Origin: Campylobacter sp.
GTDB lineage: Bacteria > Campylobacterota > Campylobacteria > Campylobacterales > Campylobacteraceae
Direction: 5' to 3'
Assembly (NCBI RefSeq): GCF_019423325.1
Contig: NZ_JAHZBQ010000002.1
Coordinates: 1 to 64,000, forward strand
DNA: 64,000 nucleotides
Part shown: piece after piece, positions 45,140 through 52,632 of the stretch
Position numbering within the stretch: position 1 is the first letter of the stretch
How the letters are laid out: every line of letters begins with the position of its first letter
The notes under the pieces: generated by a model
What the model was told of the DNA's origin: nothing
The model's database searches: none
Seen by the model: only the letters and a program-made list of their open reading frames with translations
Made by a program: the position numbers and the translations under genes

Positions 45140-46342
45140 TCACGCACCTTGTTTATGCCGCAAAATTATCATAATTAGCCGCTCCCCCATGATTTCGTAA
45201 AAATCCTTTTTGTATTCGCTCGCATGCTTTCGCAACGCGTCTTTGAATTCGTCGTAGAATTTCAAGCCGCACTCGCAAGTTTCAAAAAATCTTAAAAGCG
45301 CGCTGTATCTTATGACCGAATAGCGCCCATACTCATCAAATTTCGCTAACTCCCTATCTATATAGCTATAATCAGGTAGAAGCAAAAAGCACTTTGCCCT
45401 GCCGCCTGAATCCTGCTTATCGGCAATCTTTGAATATTTATCTAGCTGAGAGCGTATTACGCCGCTTTGCAAATCGTGTCTTATCCCGTTGATACCGGAT
45501 TTGATCTTATTTTCGATGACGATTGCGTGGTTTTGATCTTTTATGAAAATATCTATATTTTTGTATTCTCTTAAAATTTGCGCATCCTCGCTTATGTTTA
45601 GCCGTAAAATTTCGCTCGCAAATTTTAAAAATAGCTTCGCATCGTTTCGCAGATAATAGACTATCCAATTTGAAAAGCTTAACTCATCGTCCATCTTGCC
45701 GATTATCTCTAAGATATTTTGCTCTTTAGCTTTGAAATTTAAAATTTCATTTAGCCCGATCCGCTTCGTAGTATCGTTCTCTTGCCAAAGCTCGGGCGAG
45801 AAAATTTTATCCAGCGCGCTTTCGCCCTGGACATATTGCTTTAAAGATTGCGAGGAAAATTTAAATGGCACTAAAAAATGCGTTTCGTCTATCAGTTTCT
45901 CATCATCAACGATGTAAAATTTAAATTTTGGTTTTTTAAAATTCGACGTCTCAAATGTTATATACGCCGCATTGGGGCTATCGTTTTCGCTTTCAAATAG
46001 CTCGTTTAGAGGCACACCGCCGTAAGCGATATTTTGTGCTTCAATCATTTCGGATTGTCTTTTAAGCTCCTCTTTAGCGCCACGCTTTCTGCTGCTAGCA
46101 AAAAGTTCATCGCCCAAAAGAAGCTTTAACTCGCTAGCGCAAGCTAAAATTTCGAAACAGTGTTTCGAGATAGCACGCACTAAAAGGACTTTGTGTGCGT
46201 CCTTTGCATCCTCGTTTATCGTGCCGTAAGGATTTACGTAGATGTAATGCCTGCCGTTGTCTGCCTTAAAAAGATTGATGATTTCGTGCCCCAAGCTCTC
46301 GTTCAAATAGCCGCCCGAAAACATTCGATTTATAATTATCAT
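45140..46342 (-). CDS. PD-(D/E)XK nuclease superfamily protein
   Basis: A 400-residue protein. Around residues 258-280 REYKNIDIFIKD followed by AIVIENKIKSGI gives the D...ExK core of PD-(D/E)XK nucleases (Asp in IDIF, Glu and Lys in IENKI), as in the PDDEXK_4 family; downstream LLLPDYSYIDREL and FYDEFKDALRKH fit the same group. The N-terminal 200 residues (IYVNPYGTINEDAK, KHCFEILACASELK) are a separate domain not recognised. Such proteins are mostly found in accessory or defence contexts. It ends 36 bases before the coiled-coil gene and begins one base after the membrane protein gene's stop. Confidence 0.75.
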   Translation of the reverse strand: MIIINRMFSGGYLNESLGHEIINLFKADNGRHYIYVNPYGTINEDAKDAHKVLLVRAISKHCFEILACASELKLLLGDELFASSRKRGAKEELKRQSEMIEAQNIAYGGVPLNELFESENDSPNAAYITFETSNFKKPKFKFYIVDDEKLIDETHFLVPFKFSSQSLKQYVQGESALDKIFSPELWQENDTTKRIGLNEILNFKAKEQNILEIIGKMDDELSFSNWIVYYLRNDAKLFLKFASEILRLNISEDAQILREYKNIDIFIKDQNHAIVIENKIKSGINGIRHDLQSGVIRSQLDKYSKIADKQDSGGRAKCFLLLPDYSYIDRELAKFDEYGRYSVIRYSALLRFFETCECGLKFYDEFKDALRKHASEYKKDFYEIMGERLIMIILRHKQGA

Positions 46343-46343
46343 C

Positions 46344-46925
46344 TCAGAATAAATTCCTATCTATATTTTTGGCGCTAAATTTACGCACGCATTCTCGTAT
46401 GGCGTTACGTACCTCGTCGCGCTTTTGTTTGTCATAAAAGTATAGTCCCGTCGAGCCGAAGCTTCCTAAGACGTAGAGATAATATCTTGTTTGGATGTCA
46501 TTAATGCGCCGCCCCAGCCTAGCGTTTTTGGCGTTTTTGGAGCTCATCCTAAAAAATTTAATCACCGCTAGGAAAATTTTAAAAATATTTACGCTTTTTA
46601 CCTCTTTTTTCTCTAAGCGCATATCCTCGATTTGATCTGCCGTGACGGTTCTGCTGCGCATTAAATTCCAATACGGCGCACAGAGCAAAACGGCTACAAT
46701 GCTATTTTCAACGTCGCTTCTAGGGAAAGTGATTTTACCTGTTTGCATATCAATCAGGTATCTTTTATTTTTGTTGTAGATCAAAATGCTTTGAAACGGC
46801 AAAAATACTAAAATCACGGCACCCACGCCTAACGGCAACAGCAAAATTCCAATGAGCAAAGTCCATTTAAAATTTTTAAAAACGATTTCTAGTGCAGTAT
46901 GGACGTCGATTATCTCGTATTTCAT
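46344..46925 (-). CDS. Small membrane protein, unknown function
   Basis: A 193-residue protein with one strong N-terminal hydrophobic region (TLLIGILLLPLGVGAVILVF, about 22-41, probably extending to 50), then a mixed beta/alpha domain with YLIDMQTGKITFPRSDVEN reminiscent of membrane-associated PH-like proteins, and a basic helical end. No family firmly recognised. It is followed immediately by the nuclease gene, so the three genes 46925-44306 probably form one operon. Confidence 0.65.
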   Translation of the reverse strand: MKYEIIDVHTALEIVFKNFKWTLLIGILLLPLGVGAVILVFLPFQSILIYNKNKRYLIDMQTGKITFPRSDVENSIVAVLLCAPYWNLMRSRTVTADQIEDMRLEKKEVKSVNIFKIFLAVIKFFRMSSKNAKNARLGRRINDIQTRYYLYVLGSFGSTGLYFYDKQKRDEVRNAIRECVRKFSAKNIDRNLF

Positions 46926-47061
46926 GAAATTCTCTTGCGATGAAATTCTAAAATTTTATCCATTTGGTTGTTTGCACGATTTAAAATTTATTAAAGCGCC
47001 GAGAGTTTCGGCTCGCAGCGCTTTAAATTTTAATCTTACGCCGGCTTACGACGCGAGATCG
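46926..47061. other. Spacer with terminator
   Basis: Holds the hairpin at 46993-47024 that ends the small basic ORF's transcript; it also contains the likely promoter of the 193-residue membrane protein gene. Confidence 0.4.
46993..47024 (-). terminator. Hairpin terminator after the small basic ORF
   Basis: AAAGCGC/GCGCTTT with an inner CGAG/CTCG stem forms a hairpin followed on the minus strand by AATAAATTTT. It lies 38 bases after the ORF stop. Confidence 0.55.
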
Positions 47062-47163
47062 CTACTTTTTGCGGCGTTTTTTATCGCCCGCTCTTTGCTT
47101 GGGGGTTCTGCAAGATCCCGTCCTGGTTCTGTTGTCGTGATTTCTTGGTCCATGACTTGCCAT
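47062..47163 (-). CDS. 33-residue highly basic small protein
   Basis: ATG 47163 has a very strong ribosome site (AAAAGGAG, six-base spacing) and the frame ends at TAG 47062. The product is MASHGPRNHDNRTRTGSCRT followed by a Lys/Arg-rich tail, with one Cys and no hydrophobic part, so it should be cytoplasmic and nucleic-acid or ribosome binding. A TATAAT box lies 30 bases upstream, directly against a G10 tract, and a terminator follows: a complete transcription unit. No family recognised. Confidence 0.55.
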   Translation of the reverse strand: MASHGPRNHDNRTRTGSCRTPKQRAGDKKRRKK

Positions 47164-47193
47164 CTCTTACTCCTTTTAGAAAAAATATGCGTA

Positions 47194-47209
47194 ATTATAC
47201 CCCCCCCCC
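47194..47209 (-). promoter_or_regulatory. Phase-variable promoter: G10 tract abutting TATAAT
   Basis: On the minus strand ten G (plus-strand C 47200-47209) are followed with no gap by a perfect TATAAT (47194-47199). Tract changes would alter the spacing to any upstream -35 element. It is placed correctly to drive the ORF starting at 47163. Confidence 0.5.
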
Positions 47210-47436
47210 TGAAATTTGGTTGAAATTTTGTTTATCAAAGATTAAATGAATAGAAATTTTATAAGATTAATCGGACGTGGAATTTTAATCGAAATTATAG
47301 ATATTTTAAAATGAAATTTAACGTAGCATCTACCCGAGTAGCAGCGGGCAAGCGAATAGAATTCTGCCTGCGCGGCGGCAGGCAGAATTATTTAAAATTT
47401 CAAATCGTAAAAATTTAGAATTTTAAAATTTACGAC
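47210..47436. other. Intergenic region downstream of pilT
   Basis: About 230 bases; a GCCTGCGCGGCGGCAGGC-type inverted repeat near 47365-47390 could terminate pilT transcription. Nothing else seen. Confidence 0.4.
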
Positions 47437-48654
47437 TTAGCGGATCTCTTTTAGCTGTACGACTTCGCCGGCGAGCATCTCTTCGGCGCTCTCTCCGGAT
47501 TCTGCCGCCAAATCTCTTTTTTTGGCAAGATCCACGTTTTTTATCTGCAGATCGAGATCGTTTCGCTTAGAAGCCTTATCCAGTGCTTCCTCACGGGTAA
47601 TGATGCCGTCTCTGTAAAGATCAAGCAGGTGCTGATCAAAGGTCTGCATGCCATATGTGTTGCGACCGTCGGCGATCGCGTCTGGAATTTCATCGTCGCG
47701 CGCATCAAGTATCATATCCTTAATACGGGTGTTTTTGCGTAGAATTTCAACGACAGCCACGCGCTTGCCCTCGATAGTACGGGCAAGGCGCTGAGAGATG
47801 ACCGCCTCTAGGACGGATGCTAGCGTCATTCGGATACGCTCCTGCTCAGCCTGCTCAAACATCGCGATGATTCGGTTTACCGTCTCTTTTGCGTCGATGG
47901 TGTGCACCGTCGAAAACACTAAGTGTCCCGTTTCTGCGGCGTGAAGCGCGGTCTCGATCGTCTCCAAATCGCGCATCTCGCCCACAAATATGACGTCTGG
48001 ATCCTCTCGCAGCGCGGCGCGAAGCGAATCGGCGAAGTTGTTGCAGTCCTCGCCGATAGCGCGCTGATTGATGATGCATTTATCGTCTTTAAATACGAAC
48101 TCGACGGGATCCTCGATCGTAACGACGTGGCTAGTTCTTTGTCTATTTATGCGATTGATCATGCTTGCGATCGTTGTCGTCTTTCCGCTTCCGGTAGGTC
48201 CCGTAAGCAGCACGACGCCGCGCATAGCCGTGTCGCAAATATCTTTGATCGAAGGCGGCAGACCTAGATCGTCGATCTCCGGAATTTTAACCGGAATCGT
48301 TCGGAAAACCGCGCTGATACCGTCGATCTGAAAGAAAATATTAACGCGGAAGCGATAATCTTCGTTTAGCTTATAGGTAAAATCCACGCTCTTTTTCTCG
48401 ATAAGCTCCGGAAAGCGCGTAATGAGAAGCTCCTTAGCTAGCGTCATCGCATCCTCTTTTAAAAAAGGCGTTTTACTAAATTTTACTAGCTCGCCGTGGA
48501 TGCGCCCTCTGATGACCGCGCCTGATTTTATGTGAAGGTCGCTACCGCCATTTTGGATCAAAAATTCCAGATATTTATTTAGCCTATCTCGCTGCTTAAA
48601 ATCCAGCGTAGAAGCGTCAACTTGATACTGCGAATAATCTATAGAACCCGCCAT
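47437..48654 (-). CDS. pilT: PilT/PilU-family type IV pilus retraction ATPase
   Basis: Hexameric secretion ATPase that powers pilus retraction. About 405 residues; start at ATG 48654 (MAGSIDYSQYQ) or one codon earlier. Walker A GPTGSGKT (about 152-159), Asp box IEDPVEFVF, Walker B LREDPDVIFVGEMRD, and His box GHLVFSTVHT are all intact. The N-terminal PAS-like domain contains GGSDLHIKSG, typical of PilT. The C-terminus is a charged extension (from about 350). No other pilus genes are in the window. It overlaps the start region of talB by a few bases and shares its direction. Confidence 0.9.
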   Translation of the reverse strand: MAGSIDYSQYQVDASTLDFKQRDRLNKYLEFLIQNGGSDLHIKSGAVIRGRIHGELVKFSKTPFLKEDAMTLAKELLITRFPELIEKKSVDFTYKLNEDYRFRVNIFFQIDGISAVFRTIPVKIPEIDDLGLPPSIKDICDTAMRGVVLLTGPTGSGKTTTIASMINRINRQRTSHVVTIEDPVEFVFKDDKCIINQRAIGEDCNNFADSLRAALREDPDVIFVGEMRDLETIETALHAAETGHLVFSTVHTIDAKETVNRIIAMFEQAEQERIRMTLASVLEAVISQRLARTIEGKRVAVVEILRKNTRIKDMILDARDDEIPDAIADGRNTYGMQTFDQHLLDLYRDGIITREEALDKASKRNDLDLQIKNVDLAKKRDLAAESGESAEEMLAGEVVQLKEIR

Positions 48655-49661
48655 CATTTCTCCTTTTTAAGTGTTTTTATTATCTCTTTAAATGCTTCTT
48701 CAAAGGCCACCAGTCCGTCATCCAGCAGCTTTTTATATGCCTTTTTCATATCGATCTTCGCATCCGCTACGCGAGCGAAAAAATGCTCTATCTGCGCGTC
48801 GCTAGGCGGCATTTTGGGCTTTTGATCGCCGCTTATAAAAGCCTCTATCGTCTCAAGCGGCGCAGTATTTACGCAGCCCGGATACATTAGCTCGCTGACG
48901 TAGTAATCCTTCGGCAGATCGTCTCCTTTTACGCCCGTACTCGCAAACAGCGGTTTTACGTAGTTTAAATTTTCTTTAGCGATGATATTGTAGCATTTTG
49001 AAGCGTTCATCGTGCCGATTTTGCCGGTAGGAAGGCCCGACGCGGCCATTTTTTCATCCAGTAACCTATCGAAGCGGCTAACGAAGATGCTAATTACGGT
49101 TTTTGGTAAATTTGCTTTCGGGAAGTAGCGGCGAAAGCCCGCGATACCCTCTTTTATCGCCTCGATACATTTTGCGGTTTGCTCGGGCGAAAAAACCAAG
49201 GTCGCGTTTACGCTGATCCCCTTTTTTAGCAGATCGCGCATCGCTTCGTAACCTGCCTTGGTCGCGGGGATTTTTATCATTACGTTTGGCATGCCGATCG
49301 TGCCGTATAGGTGTTTGCCCTCGCGATACATCGCCTCGGCGTCGTCTGCGAAATATGGATCGACCTCAATACTCACAAAGCCGTCATCGTCGTTAATAAA
49401 ATTTTTAAGCAGGCTCTCCGCCGCGCTTCTGATGTCCGCGGTGGCTAAAATTTCATACAGCTTTTTGGGCTCTTTTTTTCTAAATTCCTCTTTAGCCGCA
49501 TCGTATGCTGGGGAGCTTAGGATCGCGTTTTTAAAGATCGCGGGATTGGAGGTAGCGCCGTTAATTATCCCTTTTTTGATCAGCTCGTCGAAATCTTTAT
49601 CGATAAAATCGCGCTCCAAAAAGTCGCACCAAAGGCTGAAATTTAGGGCTTTATCATACAT
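48654..49661 (-). CDS. tal: Transaldolase
   Basis: Pentose phosphate enzyme moving a dihydroxyacetone unit. 335 residues: SLWCDFLERDFID and GATSNPAIFKNAI at the N-terminus, Schiff-base Lys in NVMIKIPATKAGYEAMRDL, SVNATLVFSPEQ, and SIFVSRFDRLLD are family marks. It overlaps serB by eight bases. talB-serB is also the C. jejuni order, where cheW, cheA and cheV follow; here they do not. Confidence 0.95.
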   Translation of the reverse strand: MYDKALNFSLWCDFLERDFIDKDFDELIKKGIINGATSNPAIFKNAILSSPAYDAAKEEFRKKEPKKLYEILATADIRSAAESLLKNFINDDDGFVSIEVDPYFADDAEAMYREGKHLYGTIGMPNVMIKIPATKAGYEAMRDLLKKGISVNATLVFSPEQTAKCIEAIKEGIAGFRRYFPKANLPKTVISIFVSRFDRLLDEKMAASGLPTGKIGTMNASKCYNIIAKENLNYVKPLFASTGVKGDDLPKDYYVSELMYPGCVNTAPLETIEAFISGDQKPKMPPSDAQIEHFFARVADAKIDMKKAYKKLLDDGLVAFEEAFKEIIKTLKKEK

Positions 49662-50277
49662 ATTTCATAATCTCCTTCAAATCCTTTTTTTCAATGCAGA
49701 CGCTCGCATGCTCTTTTAAAATTTCATTCGCGCAAAAGGCGATTTTAAGTCCCGCCTCGCGGAACATCGAAACATCGTTCGCGCCGTCTCCCACGCACAT
49801 TACTTCGCTTGCGCTTAGGCCCATCAGCGATTTAAGCTGCGCAAGTAGCGCGCCTTTTGAGTAGCCAAACATCATCTCGCCGCCAAAAAGCCCGGTTAAA
49901 ATTCCGTCCTTTTCATGCAGATAGTTTGCAAAGCTCGCGTCAAAGCCTAGCTTTTTCTGCGCGGCGTCGGTGGCTAGATGAAATCCGCCGCTAAAGACGA
50001 TCACCTTTATGCCTTTATTTTTCAGATATGCGATGATCTCGCTAGCGCCGCAAACAAAAGGCAGGCTTTCTGCGATAGCTTTAGCATCGCTAAGCTTCAT
50101 CCCCTTTATCAGCGCCACTCGCTCGCTAAGGCTCTCGAAAAAATCAAGCTCGCCCGCCATCGCGCGCTTCGTAATTTCGCTAACTTGTCGCTGCGTGCCC
50201 ATTTTAGCGGCGAAAAAACTTATCGTCTCGCCGTCCATCAGCGTAGAATCAAAGTCGAAAACACAAAGCTTTATCAT
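49654..50277 (-). CDS. serB: Phosphoserine phosphatase
   Basis: Final step of serine synthesis. A 207-residue HAD hydrolase with nucleophile motif FDFDSTLMDGET (Asp9, Asp11), motif II VFSGGFHL, and motif III/IV KGALLAQL and VGDGANDVSMFREAGL with Lys. The start ATG 50277 sits 31 bases after the metallophosphoesterase gene. The compact cap domain is typical of SerB. Confidence 0.95.
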   Translation of the reverse strand: MIKLCVFDFDSTLMDGETISFFAAKMGTQRQVSEITKRAMAGELDFFESLSERVALIKGMKLSDAKAIAESLPFVCGASEIIAYLKNKGIKVIVFSGGFHLATDAAQKKLGFDASFANYLHEKDGILTGLFGGEMMFGYSKGALLAQLKSLMGLSASEVMCVGDGANDVSMFREAGLKIAFCANEILKEHASVCIEKKDLKEIMKYV

Positions 50278-50308
50278 AAATATCCTCGCAAAAATTTAGG
50301 AATTATAG

Positions 50309-51040
50309 CTAATTTAAGTTTAAGTTTTTTGGAATTAGCATAAATTTTTCGCTTTTTGCGACCTCGTAAATTTTACTCCTAACCCCGAACGAGCATAAAT
50401 TTATATATTTTTTTTCGCCAAAATATAAAATTTCATCTTGATGATAGTGCCCCTCGATGATTAAATTTGCCGCGTAAGAATCGATCTTCGGCGCGATTAT
50501 ATCGTTAAAATTTGGCATTTTTCTGTAGAGGTTTTTCCCCTCTTGCGATTTTAAGATCATCTTTGAAATTTTAAATTTTAAAGCGCGATCGAGCAGGTCC
50601 ATAAATTTCAGAAAAGTTCTGTTTCGCAGCGAAAGCAGAGCAAACTGCGTCAGACGCGGCAAAAACAGATCGCCGTGCGCGACCTGCACCGCCTCGCCGC
50701 TCTCGCAGATAAATTTAACGGGCTGCGCGCCGTTTGGATAAACTTTTGCGCAGGGGAAAATTTCGCGCAGATTAAAATCATGGTTGCCCTCGAAGTAAAA
50801 AATTTCGCATTTTTGCGACAGCTCGTTTATTAGCGCGATCTCCTCTTCGTAGAAGCGCTGCACGTAGGTCGTGTTTGCCAAAAAATCAAACATATCGCCC
50901 ATCATAAAAATTTGAGGCGGCGTAGGCTCAGCCTTCAGCGCGCGCAGAAATTTCAAAAATTGCGGCCTGCTCGCGCCCGCGTGCGCATCGCCGATAAAGA
51001 TCGCGCCCGGTTTTATCGTCCGAATTTGATCATTTTGCAT
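50309..51040 (-). CDS. Metallophosphoesterase, candidate UDP-2,3-diacylglucosamine hydrolase (LpxH/LpxJ type)
   Basis: A 243-residue calcineurin-like phosphoesterase with all metal motifs: GDAHAG (17-22), MMGDMFDFLA (near 46-55), GNHDFNLR (near 84) and EGHYHQDE (near 190) plus AHGDLF. The order and size fit LpxH, and in epsilonproteobacteria the distantly related LpxJ does the same step in lipid A synthesis. lpxB lies three genes upstream, which supports a lipid A role. Which of the two families it belongs to cannot be settled by eye. An uncharacterised phosphoesterase is the alternative. Confidence 0.8.
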   Translation of the reverse strand: MQNDQIRTIKPGAIFIGDAHAGASRPQFLKFLRALKAEPTPPQIFMMGDMFDFLANTTYVQRFYEEEIALINELSQKCEIFYFEGNHDFNLREIFPCAKVYPNGAQPVKFICESGEAVQVAHGDLFLPRLTQFALLSLRNRTFLKFMDLLDRALKFKISKMILKSQEGKNLYRKMPNFNDIIAPKIDSYAANLIIEGHYHQDEILYFGEKKYINLCSFGVRSKIYEVAKSEKFMLIPKNLNLN

Positions 51041-51083
51041 CTAGGCTCCCGCGCGTAACGGCTTTTGCAAAAAAGTTCATCGC

Positions 51084-52091
51084 TTAAATTCCGTGTGCGA
51101 TACGCGGCAGTGCCGTAGTTTCGGCGAATCCGCACATTAAATTTGCGTTTGCGATCGCCTGCGACGATGCTCCGCGCAAAAGATTATCGATCGCCGAGTT
51201 AATCCAAATTTTATCGCCGGCAGTTTTTACAAAAATATCGCAAAAGTGCGTCCCTGCGACGTTTTTTATACTTACGGGCTCGCTTCGGACGCGCACGAAA
51301 GGCTCATTTTCGTAAAATTCCCGTAGCACCGCCTCTGCATCCACGCTCTTTTGCAGTACGCCAAACGCGCTAACCAGCATTCCGCGCGTAATCGGCAGCA
51401 AATTCGGCACGAAAAGCGTGCTAAATTCGCCGCCTTTTAAAATTTGCAGCTGCTCTTTGATCTCGTCTGCGTGGCGATGCGAGATCGGCGAGTAGGCGCC
51501 CGCGTTTTCGTTTACACTTACGAAATGGCTGCTCGTTTTAAGAGCCTTGCCCGCGCCGCTTACTCCGCTTTTTGCGTCGATAAATACGCCGATATCCGGA
51601 TTGAGTAGCCGCATAAACGGCGCGAGCGCCAAAATAGAGCAGGTGGGATAGCAGCCCGGATTTGCCGTAAGGCGCGCGGCGCGGATCTTTTCGCGATTTA
51701 GCTCGGGCAGTCCGTAAACGGCGTGGGCTAAATTACGAGGGTCTAAATGCGCGGTGTAGTTTTTCTCGTAAAGCTCGCGACTTAGCCGGTAATCAGCCGA
51801 TAGATCGACTACCTTGACGCTTTTAAATTTTAAAATTTTGCGGGCAAATTCCATCGCTTTTTCATGTGGCAGCGCCAAAAAAATAAGATCACATCTTTGT
51901 GCCGCAACGCGAGCGTCCGCAGCTTCTACGCGCATCTCAAACACGCCGCGAAGCTGCGGGAAAATTTCGCTTATTTCGCCCTGCGTCGAGGCGCCTAAAT
52001 ACGAAATTTCAAAGCCCGGGTGAGAAAGTAGAGCCTTAATCAGCTCAAGCCCCGTATAGCCGCTAACGCCGATGATGCCTACTTTTTTCAC
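51084..52091 (-). CDS. argC: N-acetyl-gamma-glutamyl-phosphate reductase
   Basis: Third step of arginine synthesis. GXGXXG-like VGIIGVSGYTGLELIKAL at the N-terminus binds NADPH, and catalytic Cys is in TANPGCYPTCSILAL with VSGAGKALKTSSHF downstream; His is in ISHRHADEI. I prefer GTG 52091 (residues KKVGIIGVSGYTG follow directly), though the frame extends to a TTG at 52103 inside the greA end. 335 residues. Confidence 0.93.
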   Translation of the reverse strand: MKKVGIIGVSGYTGLELIKALLSHPGFEISYLGASTQGEISEIFPQLRGVFEMRVEAADARVAAQRCDLIFLALPHEKAMEFARKILKFKSVKVVDLSADYRLSRELYEKNYTAHLDPRNLAHAVYGLPELNREKIRAARLTANPGCYPTCSILALAPFMRLLNPDIGVFIDAKSGVSGAGKALKTSSHFVSVNENAGAYSPISHRHADEIKEQLQILKGGEFSTLFVPNLLPITRGMLVSAFGVLQKSVDAEAVLREFYENEPFVRVRSEPVSIKNVAGTHFCDIFVKTAGDKIWINSAIDNLLRGASSQAIANANLMCGFAETTALPRIAHGI

Positions 52092-52092
52092 G

Positions 52093-52584
52093 CTAATTCT
52101 CAAATTTTATCGGCTTGTATTCGACGCTTAAAATTTCCACATCGCGCGTGCCTGATGGCAGCTGAAGCACCACCTCATCGCCCTCGGCTTTACCTAAAAG
52201 CTGGCGCGCGAGCGGCGTATTGATGTTGATGAGTTTGCGCGAGATATCCGCCTCGCTAAGGCCTACGATGACGTAGGTCTCCTCCCGCTCGGTCTCTACG
52301 TCCATGAAGGTAACGGTGGAGCCGAATTTTACGCGGTCGTGCTCGTAGGTCGAGGGATCGATGATTTTACTTCGAGAGACGATGTCGCTAAGCTCAGCGA
52401 TACGCGAGAGCAGAAACGCCTGCTCTTCGCGTGCCGCGTGATACTCGGCATTTTCTTTCAGATCGCCGTGTCCGCGCGCGATGTCTATCTGCTGCACTAT
52501 GTGAGGTAGCTTCACGCTCTGAAGCTCCTTGAGCTCGGAGGTGATCTTTTCATATCCGTAAAGCGTCATTGGTTCTGTCGTCAT
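52093..52584 (-). CDS. greA: Transcription elongation factor GreA
   Basis: Rescues backtracked RNA polymerase by stimulating transcript cleavage. 163 residues: the N-terminal coiled coil carries the acidic tip (GDLKENAEYHAAREEQAFL), and the C-terminal FKBP-like domain has FGSTVTFMDVE and INTPLARQLLGKAEGDEV. Start ATG 52584 has AAGGAAG upstream. It sits between lpxB and argC; in C. jejuni greA also borders lpxB. Confidence 0.97.
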   Translation of the reverse strand: MTTEPMTLYGYEKITSELKELQSVKLPHIVQQIDIARGHGDLKENAEYHAAREEQAFLLSRIAELSDIVSRSKIIDPSTYEHDRVKFGSTVTFMDVETEREETYVIVGLSEADISRKLININTPLARQLLGKAEGDEVVLQLPSGTRDVEILSVEYKPIKFEN

Positions 52585-52632
52585 AATCTTCCTTTCTTTT
52601 TATCAAATTATATAAGTTTTAGCCTTAAAATT

